DNA from: Cyanobacteria bacterium MAG CAR3_bin_5
Lineage (GTDB): Bacteria; Cyanobacteriota; Cyanobacteriia; PCC-6307; Cyanobiaceae
DNA: 62,577 bases
Assembly: GCA_026709085.1 (NCBI GenBank)
Contig: JAPOTR010000021.1
Location: forward strand, 1 to 62,577
Direction: 5' to 3'
The stretch's first letter is position 1, and each line of letters begins with the position of its first letter. Of the stretch, positions 58,840 to 62,577 are shown piece after piece. A program made the position numbers and the translations under genes. The notes under the pieces were generated by a model. It was not told the DNA's origin. It saw nothing but the letters and a program-made list of their open reading frames with translations, and searched no databases.

Positions 58840-59119
58840 GGGACTTATGTACGTAAGTACCCAAGAGTTCAAAAACCGCTCCAGGACTAGCTTTTCAGCA
58901 AGAGCTTGCGTGGTGGGACTGCAGGAAGTGATTGGCTGGACAACAAGGGCGTCGTGCTCAACGGTGATTGGGTACTTATGTACATGAGTCCCAAAAGCAT
59001 CTCGGAGATCAAAGGATATTTCAATCATTTGACAGAACAATCAAGACTTGTGAGACTCGGGTTGATAAGACAGGTGTGACCTGCTTTCTCCTTCTTGGGT
59101 ACTCATGTATGTAAGCCCC
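58840..59119. repeat. Three 23-bp near-palindromic elements (MITE/PATE-like)
   Basis: Copies lie at 58840-58862, 58970-58992 and 59097-59119. Each is close to GGGTACTTATGTACATAAGT + CCC and is itself nearly palindromic. The first and second are near-perfect inverted copies of each other (two differences) and enclose a 107-bp core, giving a 153-bp unit. The third is more diverged. The first interrupts the coiled-coil gene remnant. The structure fits a small non-autonomous mobile element. Confidence 0.65.
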
Positions 59120-59219
59120 TAACAAGAATCCTTGAAATTCTGTGTCAGCGCTGATCTTTGGCATGATCTTGTAGATACTAAGCCGGTCTCATATTGGATT
59201 TGTGTTTTTTCAATAGCAT

Positions 59220-59927
59220 TTATCCACTAAAGCAATCATCTCCATATCTAGAAAAATAGTAATAAACTGCACCTTTTGCGATCTCAAGCATTGGAACTAT
59301 CATCTCTTCTGCTGTCCATGGTTCAGGTCTAAAGAAAAAGCTACCACGATCAAATCTTGCATGGGGTAATCCATCAACATGCAGGTTAACTTGATTAAGA
59401 CGACCAAACATGGCAATCGTTGTCACGCGATCAAGTATGTATGATCCATCTTCAAAGTCACAACCATCACCAAAACAAATAAAGGGGAAGATTCCTTCGG
59501 TAATCATTGCAGTTCGGAAACCAATCACGTTTTGGCCAAGACGCTCAATAGCATTTCCTTTTGATTGCTTTGGCTTGCCCTCGCGAGCACGAATGTCATT
59601 GGGGCCTTGATTTTTGACCTCAGTTATGAGAATTGGATATGTCTTGCCGTCATTTCTCTGTAATGACAAGATTCCACCATCCGGACTCATGTAGGCACTA
59701 TCAAGGTGGTAATGAAAATCAATGTTTGGAAAATGAGTGTTCAAATCTCGGACAATGCCTTTTAGGCGCCAAGTCTTTTGAAAGCTCAGATTTACTTTAA
59801 AATGATTAATGATCTTATCTTTAACATAGCGTAACGCAGGCCTAAAGTGCTGTTCCTGCTTATTGGAGCGTAAGTTGATGATGATGCCGGTGCGCTGCTT
59901 GCGAAGATCTTTTTTATGAACCATCAT
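59220..59927 (-). CDS. EcoRI-like type II restriction endonuclease
   Basis: A 235-residue protein with the EcoRI/RsrI family signature. Its active site reads SPDGGILSLQRN then ITEVKNQG, which matches the P-D-G-G-I...E-x-K-x-Q-G of EcoRI. It is followed by GNAIERLGQN, the counterpart of EcoRI's GNAIERSHKN. Cutting at GAATTC is likely by family, but not proven. It is shorter than EcoRI (277), mainly at both ends. Its start overlaps the methyltransferase stop by 4 bp. The gene is AT-rich relative to the host. Confidence 0.85.
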   Translation of the reverse strand: MMVHKKDLRKQRTGIIINLRSNKQEQHFRPALRYVKDKIINHFKVNLSFQKTWRLKGIVRDLNTHFPNIDFHYHLDSAYMSPDGGILSLQRNDGKTYPILITEVKNQGPNDIRAREGKPKQSKGNAIERLGQNVIGFRTAMITEGIFPFICFGDGCDFEDGSYILDRVTTIAMFGRLNQVNLHVDGLPHARFDRGSFFFRPEPWTAEEMIVPMLEIAKGAVYYYFSRYGDDCFSG

Positions 59928-61105
59928 TTCACCTCAACAAGAAAAAGATACTCGGTTACATGTTTGGGACGATTGGCAAGATTTCTACATGCTCTAAAAG
60001 TATTATATTGCTTCTCAAAGATACTGAGATTGCCAAGTTTTATCAACATACTAATCATATTCTCATAGGAAATAAATCCTTCAGCATTGTAAGATACAAT
60101 TATATACTTGGCTTTTATGTGAGTTATAAGATTCCAAAATGCAGCACTAGCTTGGCTTCGCTGGTTATACTTAGAGCGATTCCAATTGACAGGAATCCCT
60201 GAAACGCGACTGATCTGAGTTGGGCGCTGGTAGTTGGTGATCAAATTGAGCATGAAATAATTTGAGCCGTATGGATGTTGATTATAGGGAGGATCTAAAT
60301 ATGCAAGATCCACTCTGGGAATCTGCCGCGCCACAACAGCAGCATCATTTTGATAGATTTCTACATGGCTAGAAAAGTTGCTGAGGATCGGAAGAGGGAT
60401 TTTGATTGGTGCGCAAATCCTGGAAAGAGCATCTCTTTTGCGACCTCCATAGCAACCAATACCTGTTTCTCTGTCTTTGTAAAATCCTTTGAAGACTCCA
60501 CTGGTGTTGGCATGAACTGATGCTTGCGCCAGAAGTGGAGCAAGAAAAAATGGTTGAACGTTAGAAGGTATTGTGGAAATGAATTGTCTGGCAGTATCAA
60601 TTCTGAGAGCATTTTCCAGAGTGTAAAAGACGCGCTCATCAGGTTTTATAGAAGACTCATCGCGTGGTGCGTAAAGTTCTGTGATAAATCCCTCATTAAG
60701 CTGGTCTTGGGATTCCAATAGAAAAGAAAGTCTATGATTCCATTCACACAATTCCTTGAAATCAACATCAACTCGGTTTGCCAAGTAACACTTTCCAAGG
60801 GGGATTGTGTAATTTTCCAAGTCGTTCACGATAAGGCGCGAGGCATGTTGTTTGAAGTAGCGAGCCACGATCCCGGAGCCGGTGAAAGGTTCAAAAATAT
60901 CAATTTTGTCTTTATCAAGTTGTTCTTTTACAGTCCGAACAGCGCGATCAATAAAGGGAATTAGTGAACGCTTGTTACCAATGTAAGTGACAACCTGGTC
61001 AGACAAATAGTGAGGATTTTCTTGAATCTCTTCAACATCTTGATCAAAGAGACGAGGTTGGTGGACTGTTGGAAAGGGAAACGCCTGAGGGGGAAATTGG
61101 GACAT
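59924..61105 (-). CDS. Adenine-specific DNA methyltransferase (type II, DPPY)
   Basis: A 393-residue N6-adenine methyltransferase partnered with the EcoRI-like nuclease. AdoMet motif I is FEPFTGSGIVARYF and the catalytic motif IV is DLAYLDPPYNQHPYG. The N-terminal YIGNKRSLIPFI resembles D12-class enzymes rather than M.EcoRI itself. ATG at 61105 was chosen. Upstream, AGGAGG is best spaced to an out-of-frame ATG-TCT-TGA two-codon frame that ends 2 bp before this ATG; TTG 61111 is another possible start. Confidence 0.85.
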   Translation of the reverse strand: MSQFPPQAFPFPTVHQPRLFDQDVEEIQENPHYLSDQVVTYIGNKRSLIPFIDRAVRTVKEQLDKDKIDIFEPFTGSGIVARYFKQHASRLIVNDLENYTIPLGKCYLANRVDVDFKELCEWNHRLSFLLESQDQLNEGFITELYAPRDESSIKPDERVFYTLENALRIDTARQFISTIPSNVQPFFLAPLLAQASVHANTSGVFKGFYKDRETGIGCYGGRKRDALSRICAPIKIPLPILSNFSSHVEIYQNDAAVVARQIPRVDLAYLDPPYNQHPYGSNYFMLNLITNYQRPTQISRVSGIPVNWNRSKYNQRSQASAAFWNLITHIKAKYIIVSYNAEGFISYENMISMLIKLGNLSIFEKQYNTFRACRNLANRPKHVTEYLFLVEVK

Positions 61106-61224
61106 GGTCAAGACATGGTAAACCTCCTGAAACCGCTCCCGCCACCGAGGTGGCCAGGGAAGAAGCCCCAGTTGGCTTGACAAGTCTACCATACCCTGGG
61201 CTGTTTCCACAATGCACGCTGCTG

Positions 61225-61609
61225 CTACTTCTTGTGCCTCATCCCATCCATCTCCTGCTCCAACAGCTCTGCCACGCTGTTCATGTCTTTATCGCCTTGG
61301 CTAGACCACTTCCATTCCTGATGGGAGATGGTAGGGCAAAAGGTGTCCAGCCAGGCCACAAGGCATGGAGATGGGGAATGGCGAGCGGGCTTGACGGTTG
61401 ATGGTGACCCCAGGCCGTTTGCGGGCTTGGCTCTGACGCTCCAACCGCTTCTTCTGCCAGCGTTGCAGACCAATGGTCCACAGGACCAACGCTTGCAGGA
61501 CGGTGGTTTTGCCGGAGTTGTTGGGGCCAATGAGCACCATGGGATTCCCCAAGGCAATCTCCACGTCCTCAAAGTACTGGAAATTGCGGGCTTCAGCTTG
61601 GGTGAGCAT
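61225..61609 (-). pseudogene. Broken AAA ATPase gene
   Basis: Starting at ATG 61609, the first 70 or so codons form an SMC/RecF-type AAA ATPase start: MLTQAEARNFQYFEDVEI, then a Walker A in VLIGPNNSGKTTVLQAL, and KRPGVTINRQ. Beyond that the frame loses similarity. Another frame carries a plausible C-terminal end (EWKWSSQG, VAELLEQEMDGM) to 61225. Most of the gene, including Walker B and signature motifs, is missing. The gene is a remnant with a large internal deletion. Confidence 0.6.
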
Positions 61610-61786
61610 GGTAGCGAACCTCTCCTTTAGCCTGGAAATTGGGTTAAAGCAAGGACATGCGGCAACTCTGAACCCCTGAAGCAACCACTGCTCAGATCCG
61701 TCATTGTCGTAGTACTGCCAAATCTGGCTGCAGCCGGCTCTGATCCCCTTGCTCCAGCAGATCTAAGCAACTCCGGTGGACTGAGA
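61610..61786. other. Short gap with remnant coding sequence
   Basis: Between the AAA remnant and the DUF262-like gene. The minus strand has a short frame ending in SCLDLLEQGDQSRLQPDLAV that could be the end of a further lost gene. Nothing else was recognised. Confidence 0.25.
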
Positions 61787-62503
61787 TCAGTCCTCCTCAT
61801 CTTCTACCTCATTATTAGAGGAGCGACTGACGCTCTGTAATGGACATCCAACAATCTCGCTCACCCTCGCAACAATGAGTTCAGCATGTTTTCGGCAAAA
61901 TTCCTCGAAATGGGCCATGGAAAAACTATCTGACCATTGCGAATCCTCAATGTCTACATTCAGAGTCACTTGTGGAAATTCTGGTCGTTCACCGTTATGA
62001 GCATATTTTAATAATACTTGAAAATCCTGACTAATTTGATAGTTTGATACCTGTGAGCGACTAGACTGCATGACTTTGCTGAAATACCAGCGACGAATGA
62101 AGTCATGATTTTTCGAGTTATTAAACGGATCTGTACCTGCATCATTGAATATTAGACTCCAAACTGCTGCAAGAGAAATAAGTAGACTAGGCCTGGGTAA
62201 TGTTTCCGGTCGTGCGCCTTGCGCTTTGGCAAATTCATATGTTTTAGCAAGGGATTCTGATGCCTTTATCCATTCTTCCTTAATTCGCTCAATTTTTAAG
62301 TCCATCAAATCACTTCGTGTAGGTTCAATATATTTTAATTGTTTGTCACGAATAACTGTCATAAGATACAATACCTGAAGAATACGCTCACCATCAACTT
62401 CAAAGTTCTTCAAGATTGGATATTTTTCTTGGGCATCTCGCCATAATTCTCGCACATCTGGCTGGGGATAGAACCGGGCAACAGCAAGATCAAAAGTTGT
62501 TAA
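61787..62503 (-). pseudogene. 5'-truncated DUF262-like gene
   Basis: The remaining 3' part encodes about 238 residues. It starts in the segment LTTFDLAVARFYPQPDVREL, followed by an all-helical region with HDFIRRWYFSKVMQSSRSQ, which fits the C-terminal half of DUF262/GmrSD-type proteins. The N-terminal DGQQR-type catalytic part is absent. The frame breaks at 62500-62503 (TTAA), where an insertion sequence end begins. DUF262 proteins are common in defence islands. A GTG at 62455 allows a shorter product. Confidence 0.6.
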
Positions 62504-62577
62504 GGAACCTCTGAAAAGGCGTTTGTGCTAGGATAGAGTCAGTTTGCGATTGTGTGTGTCATGGAAGGAAGGAGAGG
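62504..62577 (+). mobile_element. Probable IS end at the window edge (IS5-like)
   Basis: Starting at GGAACCTCTGAAAAGGCG (62504), this stretch looks like an inverted-repeat end followed 57 bp later by an ATG (62561) behind a short leader, as in compact insertion sequences. It directly follows TTAA, which fits the YTAR-type target duplication of IS5 relatives. It interrupts the DUF262-like gene. The remainder lies outside the window, so the family is uncertain. Confidence 0.45.

Overview
The window looks like a GC-rich marine picocyanobacterium of the Synechococcus type. The evidence is psbO, psb27, four consecutive ndh genes (A-I-G-E) of the photosynthetic NDH-1 complex, a carotenoid oxygenase, narM, a cyanobacterial-type sat, and several small protein families found mainly in cyanobacteria (DUF2555, DUF4079, DUF2752). 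Some features are unusual for a free-living picocyanobacterium: a secreted subtilisin-like protease with a Calx-beta-like repeat and a barrel-like C-terminus, a fused hydantoinase, a small coiled-coil gene family, restriction and other defence-type genes, and much gene decay. They resemble what is known of sponge-associated relatives such as Candidatus Synechococcus spongiarum. That taxon is an inference from content, not a measured match.

Positions 1-9917 hold a coiled-coil gene between direct repeats, then ilvD, a CIA30-type protein, a KDPG-type aldolase, ftsH, sat, psbO, coaBC and small cyanobacterial genes. A tRNA-Ala(CGC) follows at 9973, then an AT-rich membrane protein (10657), a DUF2752 protein and gloB. 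A very large exonuclease/RecQ/UvrD fusion helicase fills 12674-17842. Next come ferritin, nadA, a metallophosphoesterase, a GH104-type muralytic enzyme, nadK and a dead RelE-like toxin gene. The ndhAIGE cluster and gltA run leftward. hrcA, a DUF4079 protein and a cellulose-synthase-like glycosyltransferase run rightward.

Positions 32667-44404 are accessory in character. A serine protease and its lipoprotein-type N-terminus lie in one reading frame, split by a single TGA. A tRNA-Thr(UGU) and a 1206-residue hydantoinase follow. After them, an AT-rich gene for a 1478-residue Hsp90-like ATPase with a DUF3883 nuclease-like C-terminus runs into a decayed XRE/ImmA-type regulator. Positions 44587-58352 are largely housekeeping: fabI, an acetyltransferase, a TrpD2-like protein overlapping narM, an FAD oxidase overlapping a carotenoid oxygenase, ssb, cobK, cutA, a PfkB kinase, purA, psb27 and proS.

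The right end (58353-62577) is a small, damaged defence-type island. It holds two decayed coiled-coil genes, three 23-bp near-palindromic elements, an EcoRI-like restriction endonuclease overlapping its probable adenine methyltransferase, a broken AAA ATPase gene, and a DUF262-like gene that appears to be cut by an insertion sequence whose end lies at the window edge. The main candidates for new biology are the ATPase/DUF3883 protein, the exonuclease-RecQ-UvrD fusion and the repeat-associated coiled-coil family.
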